The translations under genes were made by a program, and so were the position numbers. This document shows positions 1-6,800 of a stretch of DNA of 11,895 bases, one piece after another. Numbering within the stretch: position 1 is the first letter of the stretch; the number at the start of each line of letters is the position of its first letter. The notes below the pieces were generated by a model that had not been told where the DNA came from, searched no databases, and saw only the letters and a list, made by a program, of their open reading frames with translations. This DNA is from Oscillospiraceae bacterium (GTDB lineage Bacteria > Bacillota > Clostridia > Oscillospirales > Oscillospiraceae): contig JAFZQQ010000320.1 in NCBI GenBank assembly GCA_017620315.1, positions 1 through 11,895 on the forward strand. Reading direction: 5' to 3'.

Positions 1-797
1 GCACCAACAACCCCTATGACGACGCTGTCGCGAAGGGACTGCTGGAGCAGTACGACGCGATCAACGCCGCACACCTGTTGAAGGATATGTACAAGAATCC
101 CGACGGCTACTGGTACGGCATCTACACCGGTATCCTCGGCTTTATGGCGAACAAGGACGAGCTCAAGCGTCTCGGCCTGGAGGCTCCCAAGAGCTGGGAC
201 GATCTGCTCAAGCCGGAGTACAAGGGCCTTATCTGGCTGTCCAACTACAACACCGCCGGCACCGCGAAGCTCGTCGTCAACACGATGCTCCAGATGAAGG
301 GCCATGACGCCGGCATCCAGTACCTTGTCGACCTTGACAAGAACATCCAGGTCTACACCAAGTCCGGCTCCGGCCCGAGCAAAAACGTCGGTACCGGCGA
401 GTGCGTGATCGGTATCGGCTTCCTGCACGACGGCATCACCCAGATCGTCGACAACGGCTATGACAACATCCAGCTGATCATCCCGTCCGACGGAACCTCC
501 TGCGAGATCGGGCCCGTAGCCGTCTTCAAGGGCGCCAAGCATGTCAACGCCGCGCGTCTGTTCATGGAGTACGCGCTCTCTCCCGACTGCGTTGAGCTTG
601 CCGCCAGCAACGGCTCCTATCAGTTCCTCGTCATCGACAACGCCAAGCAGCCGCAGCAGGCTATAGATTTCGGCCTGGATCCCAGCCTTGTTTGGGACGG
701 CTATAACTTCGCCGACGCCGCGGCAAATACCGCCACTTATGTCGAGCAGGTCATGCAGGCGCTCAACGGCGGCGACGACCGCTTCAAGACCGAGTAA
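1..797 (+). CDS. ABC transporter solute-binding protein, AfuA/FbpA-like (5' truncated)
   Basis: This is the C-terminal part of an extracellular solute-binding protein; the frame is open from base 3 and ends at TAA 795-797, leaving about 264 visible residues. The signal peptide and lobe 1 start lie outside the window. It would capture substrate outside the membrane and hand it to the permease encoded next. The fold assignment rests on typical lobe segments such as PKSWDDLLKPEYKG (roughly 183-230) and the LSP(D) segment near 579, as in FbpA/AfuA/PotD-type proteins. At the position where iron-binding FbpA proteins carry a tyrosine pair, this one reads GFLHDG (His 426-428, Asp 429-431), with a Glu at 504-506. 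That resembles what I recall of the sugar-phosphate-binding protein AfuA more than an iron binder. Codons are strongly biased to C- or G-ending forms (AAG, AAC, GAC, ATC), suggesting high expression. The family is secure; the ligand is inference. Confidence 0.85.
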   Translation, partial: TNNPYDDAVAKGLLEQYDAINAAHLLKDMYKNPDGYWYGIYTGILGFMANKDELKRLGLEAPKSWDDLLKPEYKGLIWLSNYNTAGTAKLVVNTMLQMKGHDAGIQYLVDLDKNIQVYTKSGSGPSKNVGTGECVIGIGFLHDGITQIVDNGYDNIQLIIPSDGTSCEIGPVAVFKGAKHVNAARLFMEYALSPDCVELAASNGSYQFLVIDNAKQPQQAIDFGLDPSLVWDGYNFADAAANTATYVEQVMQALNGGDDRFKTE

Positions 798-851
798 AAA
801 AGCGTAACACATGTAAAGTGCGCCTTTTGGGCGTATAAGACGCGAGGCTTT

Positions 852-877
852 CCCCCGCCCTTCGGGGCGGGGGTTTT
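852..877 (+). terminator. UUCG-capped GC hairpin, probable partial terminator or mRNA stabiliser
   Basis: Nine perfect C/G-only base pairs (852-860 with 865-873) enclose a TTCG tetraloop and are followed by TTTT (874-877). The hairpin sits between the binding-protein stop and the permease ribosome binding site (AAGGAGGG, about 883-890). The U run is short, so termination is probably incomplete. A hairpin here is a common way to make more binding protein than permease, either by partial termination or by protecting the upstream mRNA 3' end. Confidence 0.75.
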
Positions 878-898
878 AAAAAAGGAGGGATACCCCCG

Positions 899-2611
899 AT
901 GGCAACGACACAGGGCGCGGCGTTGGACAGAAAAAAACTGATGGCGGACCCTATCATGGTCACGACCATCGTCGTGCTGATAACATTTCTTACCCTGTTT
1001 ATCCTTTACCCGCTGGCTATTCTTCTGATCGACAGCTTATACGGCACAAACGGGCTGTCTCTCGAAACTTTCAGGCGCGTTCTCGCAATGCCGACCTTTA
1101 CACGCGCGATATCGAACACGCTCAAGATAGGCTTTGTGGTCGGCATTCTCTCCACGCTGATCGGTCTGCTGTTTGCCTATGTCGAGGTCTATGTGCGTCT
1201 GCATAAGATCTCCGGCGGACTGTTCAAGGTTGTTTCAATGCTGCCGGTCGTCTCGCCGCCGTTTGTGCTTTCACTGTCGATGATCATGCTCTTTGGCAAG
1301 GCGGGACTGATCACGCGCTTCCTTCTGGGCATATACGACAACAACGTATATGGCTACTGGGGCATCGTCATTGTGCAGACGCTGACTTTCTTCCCGGTAT
1401 GCTATATGATGCTCAAGGGATTGCTGAAGAATATCGACCCCTCGCTTGAGGAGGCCGCGCGCGATATGGGCGCAAGCCGCATGAAGGTCTTTACCAGCGT
1501 CACGCTGCCGCTGATGCTTCCCGGACTCGGCAACGCGTTCCTGGTGACGTTCATCGAGTCCATAGCTGACTTCGCGAACCCCATGATAATCGGCGGCTCC
1601 TACGATACGCTGGCGACGAGCATTTACCTTCAGATAACCGGCGCATTCGATAAGGAGGGCGCTGCGGCGATGGCTGTGGTGCTGCTCTGCATCACGCTGG
1701 CGATGTTCGGTGTGCAAAAGTACTACCTCGAGTCCAAGACTGCTGCGACGCTCACGGGAAAGGCGTCCCGCGCGCGTATGCTCATCGAGGACAAGAGCGT
1801 TACCGTGCCGCTCACGGTGCTCTGCTCGCTGGCGGCGATCTTCGTTATCATGATGTATATCTGTGTGCCCATCGGCGCGCTGTTCCCGACCTGGGGCTAC
1901 AAGTTCACCCCGCTCACCTTCAAGTGGTTCGGGCAGGTGTTCTCGAAGTACCATGGGCTCAAGGCTTTCCGCGACTCCTTCAGGCTCAGCCTGATTGCTT
2001 CCCCCATTACGGCGCTTTTGAGCATGATCATCTCCTATCTTGTAGTCAAGCGCAAGTTCAAAGCGAAGGGCTTCATCGAGGCGGTGTCCATGCTTGCGAT
2101 GGCGGTCCCCGGCACTGTGCTCGGCGTCGGATACATCCGCGGTTTCTCGGGCGGCCTGTTCCACACAGGCGTGCTCGGCGGCATTTACGGCACGGGGCTG
2201 ATCCTTATTATCGTGTTCGTCGTGCGCTCGCTGCCAACGGGCACAAGAAGCGGTATTTCCGCATTGCGGCAGATCGATAAGTCTATCGAAGAATCCGCCT
2301 ACGACATGGGCGCTGACAGCTTCAAGGTCTTTATGACGGTCACGCTGCCGCTGATAAAGGATTCCTTCCTCAGCGGACTTGTCACGGCGTTCGTGCGTTC
2401 CATTACCGCAATTTCCGCCATCATTCTGCTCGTTACGCCGCAGTACCTGCTCATAACGGTGCAGATCAACGAGTTCGCGGAAAAGGGCGCGTTCAGCATC
2501 GCCTGCGCGTTCGCGACGATACTGATACTGATAACCTACGGTTCGGTCCTGCTGATGAACCTTCTTATGAGGTTCTTCGGCACAAGCCGCAAAATAGAAG
2601 GGGAGGAGTAA
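899..2611 (+). CDS. ABC transporter permease, fused two-domain FbpB/AfuB type
   Basis: A 570-residue polytopic membrane protein that forms the whole transport channel as one chain, as in FbpB/AfuB-type permeases. It contains two MetI-like halves. Each has the cytoplasmic EAA loop that contacts the ATPase: EEAARDMGASRMKVF...LPL near residues 184-205 and EESAYDMGADSFKVF...LPL near 464-485. Hydrophobic segments lie near 22-45, 75-98, 112-132, 152-172, 208-230 and 255-272 in the first half. In the second half they lie near 303-327, 362-383, 392-412, 428-443, 490-515 and 535-555. The ATG at 899 follows AAGGAGGG with good spacing. The stop at 2609-2611 is 4 bases before the ATPase start. Length and layout are normal for the family. 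The substrate cannot be read from this chain; the sugar enzymes downstream argue against iron. Confidence 0.92.
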   Translation: MATTQGAALDRKKLMADPIMVTTIVVLITFLTLFILYPLAILLIDSLYGTNGLSLETFRRVLAMPTFTRAISNTLKIGFVVGILSTLIGLLFAYVEVYVRLHKISGGLFKVVSMLPVVSPPFVLSLSMIMLFGKAGLITRFLLGIYDNNVYGYWGIVIVQTLTFFPVCYMMLKGLLKNIDPSLEEAARDMGASRMKVFTSVTLPLMLPGLGNAFLVTFIESIADFANPMIIGGSYDTLATSIYLQITGAFDKEGAAAMAVVLLCITLAMFGVQKYYLESKTAATLTGKASRARMLIEDKSVTVPLTVLCSLAAIFVIMMYICVPIGALFPTWGYKFTPLTFKWFGQVFSKYHGLKAFRDSFRLSLIASPITALLSMIISYLVVKRKFKAKGFIEAVSMLAMAVPGTVLGVGYIRGFSGGLFHTGVLGGIYGTGLILIIVFVVRSLPTGTRSGISALRQIDKSIEESAYDMGADSFKVFMTVTLPLIKDSFLSGLVTAFVRSITAISAIILLVTPQYLLITVQINEFAEKGAFSIACAFATILILITYGSVLLMNLLMRFFGTSRKIEGEE

Positions 2612-2615
2612 CACC

Positions 2616-3692
2616 ATGGCAAAGGAAAAGAAAGGCGTTCGCCTTGAGCATATTTCAAAAATCTATCAGGACCCCAAGACACACAAGGACTTTTACGCCG
2701 TGCACGACACGTCGCTTGAGATAGAGCCCGGCTCCTTTGTGACGCTGCTCGGACCCTCCGGCTGCGGCAAGACGACGACCCTGCGCATGATCGCGGGCTT
2801 TGAGAGCCCGGACGAGGGCGAGATCTATCTCGGCGGAGAGCCGATCAACGCGCTCACACCGAACAAGCGTGATACCGCGATGGTCTTCCAGAGCTACGCG
2901 CTTCTGCCGCACTACAATATCTTCGATAACGTTGCCTACGGCTTGAAGCTGCGCAAGTTGGACAAGGATACCATTAAAACGAAGGTCATGGACATCCTCA
3001 AGCTCGTCGGTCTTGAGGGAATGGAGGCGCGCATGACCAACCAGCTCTCCGGTGGCCAGCAGCAGCGCGTCGCGCTGGCGCGCGCTCTTGTGCTCGAGCC
3101 GGGAGTGCTGCTCTTTGACGAGCCGCTTTCCAACCTTGACGCGAAGCTGCGCGTATCCATGCGCACAGAGATACGCCGCATCCAGCAGGAGGCCGGCATC
3201 ACCGCGATATATGTCACGCACGACCAGAGCGAGGCAATGGCGCTGAGCGACAAGATCATCATAATGGAAAAAGGCGTTGTAGCGCAGATCGGCACGCCGC
3301 AGGAGATCTATTATCACCCGAAAAGCGAGTTCGTGGCGGACTTCATCGGCGACGCCAACTTCCTGAAGGGGAAGATGCTCCGCCATGAGGGAAGCGACGG
3401 CGTCGTCGAAATCAACGGCACGGAGGTGCGTGTCGCCGAAACGCAGTCCGTCAAGGACGGTTCCGAGACAACCGTGGTGCTTCGCCCGGAATCGACTGTG
3501 CTTGCGGACGAGGGCTTTTTGCCTGTCAAGGTTATCGTCTCAAGCTTTATGGGTGCATATCAGCTCTATCACGTGATGCTTGGCGACAACAAACTCATCA
3601 TCCACGACTATAACCCCAAGGGCAAGAAAATATACGCCATGGGCGACTCGGCATATATCCGCTTTGAGCCGGGCAGCGCGCACTGCATCTGA
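2616..3692 (+). CDS. ABC transporter ATP-binding protein, FbpC/PotA/AfuC-like
   Basis: A 358-residue ATPase that powers the importer from the cytoplasmic face. All nucleotide-binding motifs are present: Walker A GPSGCGKT (46-53), Q-loop Gln92 in VFQSYALLPH, signature LSGGQQQR (144-151), Walker B VLLFDE (164-169), D-loop SNLDAK (172-177) and H-loop His202. After the TPQEIYYHP segment (about 268-276) comes a roughly 80-residue C-terminal extension that fits the TOBE regulatory domain of the PotA/MalK/FbpC group. The start ATG 2616 has a GGGGAGGA site just upstream that overlaps the end of the permease gene. The stop TGA (3690-3692) shares its last base with the next gene's ATG (3692-3694), so translation is probably coupled. 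Family assignment is secure; the substrate is inferred from neighbours. Confidence 0.94.
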   Translation: MAKEKKGVRLEHISKIYQDPKTHKDFYAVHDTSLEIEPGSFVTLLGPSGCGKTTTLRMIAGFESPDEGEIYLGGEPINALTPNKRDTAMVFQSYALLPHYNIFDNVAYGLKLRKLDKDTIKTKVMDILKLVGLEGMEARMTNQLSGGQQQRVALARALVLEPGVLLFDEPLSNLDAKLRVSMRTEIRRIQQEAGITAIYVTHDQSEAMALSDKIIIMEKGVVAQIGTPQEIYYHPKSEFVADFIGDANFLKGKMLRHEGSDGVVEINGTEVRVAETQSVKDGSETTVVLRPESTVLADEGFLPVKVIVSSFMGAYQLYHVMLGDNKLIIHDYNPKGKKIYAMGDSAYIRFEPGSAHCI

Positions 3693-5425
3693 TGGGCGGC
3701 GCGCTTGACTGCGCACGCGACGCGGGGCCGCTCTGGCTCCCCGATCTGCGTGCGGCGTTCGCGGAGGCGGAAGACGCCGTTCCGCTTGCAATCAGGCTGT
3801 GTTCCTATGACGGCAGGACGCGGCTGTGGCGGCACAGGATACCACGCTGGACCAATGAAAAACAGCGCGGCCTTGCGCGGGACTATCTCTGCGCGAGCGT
3901 TTATAACGCGATGTCGGCTTGCTGCGGTTATGAGCTCGCGATCTTTACCGATACCGAGGAGCAGGAACTGATAGACTTAATTGGCGAATTGCCGGAGATT
4001 TTTCAGCTTTCAAGTCCAAAACGCTCAGGACTGGGCAAGGTCGTCAGCGTGGCAAATCGCATGGGAAATGCGTTCTTTGGAAAGCAATTTCACTTTACAG
4101 TATCTGATATTAAAGACCTCAATGAAGACACTGAACCCGTGCCTTTCCACGCTGAAATTACCGAAATGCTGCGCGCTGTCTGCCGTGAGGCGGACGGGCT
4201 GAACATCATCGGTATTGACGTCGGGGGGACTGACATCAAGCTTGCCGCTTCTGCGAGGGGGAGGCTGGCCGCGGTCAAGGAGTACGACTGGAACCCGTCT
4301 GCTTTCAAAACGGCGGAGCAGCTCATCGAGCCCATTCTGCTTTTGACCCGGCTGATGCGCGCCTGTATAGCGCTGGAGAAGCATACGCCCGCGCTCAGGA
4401 GAGCTTTGGAAAAGGACGCTTCGGAGATAGAAATGCGTTCTGCCGTCGAAGAGGCTGAGTCTATCTGCGACTGCGGCGTCCTTGACAAAATCGGGCTGAG
4501 CTTTCCGGACGTAGTTCTGTATGACAGGATCGTCGGCGGCGAGACGCCGAAGACAGACGGGATGCGGCACAACCAGGATATCGAATATGAGACTGAATTT
4601 GCAAAGCTTGGAGAGCTGGGCGTACGCCTGCGTGCACTGTGCAGAGGCGAGGGCGGCTGCCGGATCGTGAACGACGGGAGCATGGCGGCGTTTTCGGCTG
4701 CGATGGAGCTCTGCTGCGGGAATTCGCCGGAAGCGGTAAAGCGCGGCGTTTTGGCGCACAGCCTCGGCACCGACCTCGGCACAGGATGGGTGGATGGCAG
4801 CGGCCGGATACCGCAGCTTCCGCTGGAGATCTACGACCTATGGCTCGATCTCGGAAGCGCCGAAGCCGCGTCGCTTCCGCCGGAGGATCTGCGCGGGACA
4901 CGGAACGAGAATTCGGGACTGCCCGGCGCAAGGCGCTATCTCGGGCAGTCTGCCGCCTTCAGACTCGCCTGGGAGCTCGACCCGCGCCTGCTCGACGGCT
5001 TCACGGAGGAACGCGACGGCGTTCTTCGTATCCGCACCGAGCCGGACGATCTGCGAAAGCCCTGTCTTGAGTATCTGATGCGGCGCGCCTCTGAGGGCAA
5101 CGCCGCCGCGGAGGAGATATTTCGCTGCATAGGCAGGAACCTTGCGGTCATAACAAAGGAAGCGGAATGGCTTCTTCGGCCCGAAACGGACGTGCGGTAT
5201 CTCTTTGGCCGCTTTGTCAAATCAGAAAAATGCTTCTCGCTTCTGCGCGAGGGTTTTTCCGAGCTCAAGCCTGAGATCCGGCTTGAAAACGGCGGCGACG
5301 ACCTTGCCGAAACGCCGCTGATGCGTCAACTTGCGCAGAGAGAGGACGTTACGGTGGCTCAGTTTGCACAGTCTGTAGGCTCAGTCTATTTCGCACTGAC
5401 AGAAGGAGAGAGAAGGGAAGCATGA
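3692..5425 (+). CDS. ASKHA-fold sugar kinase candidate, ROK-like, with extra N-terminal region
   Basis: A 577-residue protein whose C-terminal two thirds look like an actin/hexokinase/Hsp70-fold kinase. Visible motifs are phosphate-1 loop IIGIDVGGTDIKLA (172-185), a ROK-like GLSFPDVV (268-275), NDGSMAAF (327-334) matching the ROK NDANAAA region with a likely catalytic Asp328, phosphate-2 SLGTDLGTGWV (357-367), and a possible adenosine loop YLFGRFVKS (503-511). The ROK zinc motif (CxCGxxGC) is absent, about 90 residues separate the phosphate-1 loop from GLSFPDV, and residues 1-170 match nothing I recognise. It may phosphorylate a sugar made or used by the isomerase encoded next, but the substrate is unknown. 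Its ATG overlaps the ATPase stop by one base with no clear ribosome binding site, suggesting coupled translation. Bases about 3960-4140 are unusually AT-rich (35-42% GC by hand count). A regulatory or inactive ROK-like role is possible. Confidence 0.75.
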   Translation: MGGALDCARDAGPLWLPDLRAAFAEAEDAVPLAIRLCSYDGRTRLWRHRIPRWTNEKQRGLARDYLCASVYNAMSACCGYELAIFTDTEEQELIDLIGELPEIFQLSSPKRSGLGKVVSVANRMGNAFFGKQFHFTVSDIKDLNEDTEPVPFHAEITEMLRAVCREADGLNIIGIDVGGTDIKLAASARGRLAAVKEYDWNPSAFKTAEQLIEPILLLTRLMRACIALEKHTPALRRALEKDASEIEMRSAVEEAESICDCGVLDKIGLSFPDVVLYDRIVGGETPKTDGMRHNQDIEYETEFAKLGELGVRLRALCRGEGGCRIVNDGSMAAFSAAMELCCGNSPEAVKRGVLAHSLGTDLGTGWVDGSGRIPQLPLEIYDLWLDLGSAEAASLPPEDLRGTRNENSGLPGARRYLGQSAAFRLAWELDPRLLDGFTEERDGVLRIRTEPDDLRKPCLEYLMRRASEGNAAAEEIFRCIGRNLAVITKEAEWLLRPETDVRYLFGRFVKSEKCFSLLREGFSELKPEIRLENGGDDLAETPLMRQLAQREDVTVAQFAQSVGSVYFALTEGERREA

Positions 5426-6111
5426 AACGAAGCGAGATCAACGCCGCGCTGCGCGAGATGGAGAACATGCTGCGCGAGTACCGCATATCCCTGCCGGATT
5501 TCTGCTGCTTTACGCCCGAACAGTGGCAGGAAAAGGGCCATGAATATGACGAGATAAGAGACAATATGCTCGGCTGGGACATCACGGACTACGGGCTGGG
5601 CAGATTCGGCGAGGTGGGCTTTTCTCTGATAACGCTGCGCAACGGCAACCTTGCAAAGCGCGAGCGCTATGGCAAGACCTATGCTGAAAAGCTGCTCTAT
5701 TTAAGCGAAGGCCAGTACGCGCCGATGCATTTCCACTGGTCTAAGATGGAGGACATCATTAACCGCGCGGGCGGAAACGTGCTGATTCGTGTCTATTGTT
5801 CAAAAACCGATGAATCTATAGACCGAGAGAAACCTGTGACAGTTCATGTCGATGGATGCGAAAGCGTTGTGCCTGCTGGGACGCAGATCAGGCTGAAGCC
5901 GGGGCAGAGCATCACGATCATGCCGCTGATGTACCACGATTTTGCGGTGGAGCGGGGCGGAGGGCCTGTTCTGCTCGGCGAGGTCAGCCAGTGCAACGAC
6001 GACAACACCGACAACCGTTTCGAGCCGCCGATGGGGCGTTTTCCCGAAATAGAGGAGGACGAGCTGCCCTACCGCCTGCTGTGCAATGAGTATCCTCAGG
6101 CAAAAGAATAG
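5422..6111 (+). CDS. D-lyxose isomerase family sugar isomerase (cupin)
   Basis: A 229-residue cytoplasmic cupin resembling bacterial D-lyxose isomerases (about 227 residues in Escherichia coli), which interconvert D-lyxose and D-xylulose and often D-mannose and D-fructose, using a divalent metal. The metal ligands expected of the family are present: His103 and His105 in PMHFHW, Glu110 in KMEDI, and His172 in MYHDF. The N-terminal segment (EINAALREMENMLREY, then FCCFTPEQW) and the RLKPGQSITIMP strand region (157-168) also fit. It overlaps the kinase gene by ATGA (5422-5425), and AAGGAGAG or GAAGGGAAG upstream serves as ribosome binding site. With the transporter and kinase it suggests uptake, isomerisation and phosphorylation of a pentose or hexose. 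The real sugar could differ from lyxose, since members are promiscuous. No obvious terminator follows it. Confidence 0.88.
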   Translation: MKRSEINAALREMENMLREYRISLPDFCCFTPEQWQEKGHEYDEIRDNMLGWDITDYGLGRFGEVGFSLITLRNGNLAKRERYGKTYAEKLLYLSEGQYAPMHFHWSKMEDIINRAGGNVLIRVYCSKTDESIDREKPVTVHVDGCESVVPAGTQIRLKPGQSITIMPLMYHDFAVERGGGPVLLGEVSQCNDDNTDNRFEPPMGRFPEIEEDELPYRLLCNEYPQAKE

Positions 6112-6123
6112 CGAAAAATTGAG

Positions 6124-6152
6124 TTTACCCGGAGAGATTTCTGTGATACAAT
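6124..6152 (+). promoter_or_regulatory. Sigma-70-type promoter with extended -10 for the 62-residue gene
   Basis: TTTACC (6124-6129) and TACAAT (6147-6152) are separated by 17 bases, and TGA directly before the -10 box gives an extended -10 (TGATACAAT). Transcription would start near 6159, giving a leader of about 67 bases. The -35 box is only a partial match, so the extended -10 is the main support. Confidence 0.6.
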
Positions 6153-6161
6153 ACTTTTGGT

Positions 6162-6189
6162 AAGATCTCGGGAGGGCCTCTCGAATCTT
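6162..6189 (+). promoter_or_regulatory. Leader stem-loop upstream of the 62-residue gene
   Basis: Bases 6162-6174 pair with 6178-6189 to give 12 base pairs, including one G-U, with a single bulged C at 6167 and a three-base GGC loop. It lies within the predicted 5' leader and has no U run, so it is not a terminator. It could be an RNA control element or mRNA stabiliser, or in DNA form an operator just downstream of the transcription start. Function is unknown. Confidence 0.5.
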
Positions 6190-6211
6190 GATACAACAAC
6201 GGCTGAAAAGG

Positions 6212-6218
6212 AAAGGAG
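6212..6218 (+). promoter_or_regulatory. Ribosome binding site deciding the 6226 start
   Basis: AAAGGAG lies 7 bases before ATG 6226. This supports the internal ATG over an in-frame upstream TTG at 6157, which would sit at the predicted transcription start and run through the leader hairpin. Confidence 0.75.
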
Positions 6219-6225
6219 AATTATC

Positions 6226-6414
6226 ATGTACAGATTCTTTGTTGACAATTCCACGATCCGTCCGACCTTTGTGTTCAATGAAATGGAGAAGACGCCTGAG
6301 GAGGGGGATATCTTCAAGGTGGATCACGACGTTTTTGAAATATATGACGTCCACCACCACCTTGAAAACCATGTTCTCTACCTCGACGCGCACCTGAGGC
6401 CCGTGGAGGAATGA
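6226..6414 (+). CDS. Small acidic protein of unknown function (62 residues)
   Basis: A short open frame from ATG 6226 to TGA 6412-6414, with its own promoter, ribosome binding site and terminator. This is why I call it a gene despite its size. The product is acidic and has no signal peptide or membrane segment. It has aromatic-rich N-terminal strands (YRFFVDN, RPTFVFN), a PEEGDIFKVD turn (24-33), and a DVHHHLENHVLYLD segment (41-54) with four His residues that could bind metal. The overall pattern suggests a small beta-barrel, but that is a guess. I do not recognise the family. It is followed at once by a bidirectional terminator and a convergent XRE regulator gene, and it is not obviously part of the sugar operon upstream. 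Confidence 0.65.
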   Translation: MYRFFVDNSTIRPTFVFNEMEKTPEEGDIFKVDHDVFEIYDVHHHLENHVLYLDAHLRPVEE

Positions 6415-6430
6415 CCTCCCCCGATTTCTG

Positions 6431-6465
6431 AAAAACGACCGCCCACGAAAGTGAGCGGTCGTTTT
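6431..6465. terminator. Bidirectional intrinsic terminator (copy 1)
   Basis: A 15-bp stem (6432-6446 with 6451-6465) with a GAAA loop and one C-A mismatch. It has an A run on the left and a T run on the right, so it can end the 62-residue gene on the + strand and the XRE regulator gene on the - strand. A further T-rich run follows at 6471-6478. Its left arm and loop recur identically at 9604-9626. Confidence 0.88.
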
Positions 6466-6487
6466 ATGTCGTTTTTTATAGAATGGT

Positions 6488-6742
6488 TTACGGTTCAATT
6501 TTGAATTTCAGCAGAAGATACGGTTCGATCTCCAAAACGCTTGCGATGTTGAACAACAGCTCCAATGACAAGCCTCGGTTCATACCGCGAGCCTCCACCG
6601 AGGCAAGATGCTGTCGACTGATACCAAGCTCCTCGGCAAGCTTTTCCTGAGATAGTCCCTTTTTCTTACGGTAGTATCCGATGGCATAAGCAAGGTTTTC
6701 CATTCGTAATGAATTGTCAAAAGTCTTCTCCAAAATCAACAC
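6488..6742 (-). CDS. Small XRE-family helix-turn-helix transcriptional regulator
   Basis: An up to 84-residue single-domain Cro/C1-type DNA-binding protein. The helix-turn-helix is clear: RKKKGLSQEKLAEELGISRQ (25-44), then HLASVEARGMN, followed by LSLELLFNIASVLEIEPYLLL, the usual fourth and fifth helices. No sensor or dimerisation domain is present. The start is uncertain: GTG 6742 sits hard against AAAAGGCGG, the TTG at 6733 is better spaced from it, and ATG 6703 has no ribosome binding site although it begins at a natural domain edge. The gene converges with the 62-residue gene and diverges from the surface-protein gene. An inverted repeat directly upstream (6747-6798) suggests autoregulation, and control of the divergent gene is possible. 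Confidence 0.88.
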   Translation of the reverse strand: MLILEKTFDNSLRMENLAYAIGYYRKKKGLSQEKLAEELGISRQHLASVEARGMNRGLSLELLFNIASVLEIEPYLLLKFKIEP

Positions 6743-6746
6743 CGCC

Positions 6747-6798
6747 TTTTGTGAATTAGTTTATCCAAAAGACGATTTATTCAAAATAATTCACAAAA
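6747..6798. promoter_or_regulatory. Wide perfect inverted repeat, candidate operator
   Basis: TTTTGTGAATTA (6747-6758) and its exact reverse complement (6787-6798) are 12-bp arms with centres 40 bp apart, about four helical turns. Between them are two near-identical direct copies of TTTATYCAAAA (6760-6770 and 6776-6786). The arm next to the XRE gene ends at its ribosome binding site, so repressor binding or RNA pairing there could block its expression. The XRE protein binding here is inference. Confidence 0.6.
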
Positions 6799-6800
6799 CG

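Noticed and set aside
1271..2617. A 448-codon open frame on the - strand opposite the permease gene
   Set aside because: It is a shadow of the permease reading frame: its translation is rich in Arg, His, Glu and Gln without domains, and the + strand frame has clear membrane segments and two EAA loops.
1..3692. Annotation as an iron(III) transporter
   Set aside because: The superfamily fits, but the iron-ligating tyrosine pair is not seen in the visible part and the operon carries sugar enzymes.
3692..4200. A frameshift or gene fusion at the N-terminus of the kinase
   Set aside because: The frame is continuous with no stop and the start overlaps the ATPase stop in the usual coupled manner. 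I see no domain split, only an unassigned region.
6157..6225. Upstream TTG start extending the 62-residue protein by 23 codons
   Set aside because: It would begin at the predicted transcription start, has no ribosome binding site and encodes the leader hairpin; ATG 6226 has a well-spaced AAAGGAG.
6743..6800. A - strand promoter for the XRE gene
   Set aside because: Candidate boxes (TTGAAT, TTGTGA, TAAACT) do not combine with 16-18 base spacing; I could not support a specific site.
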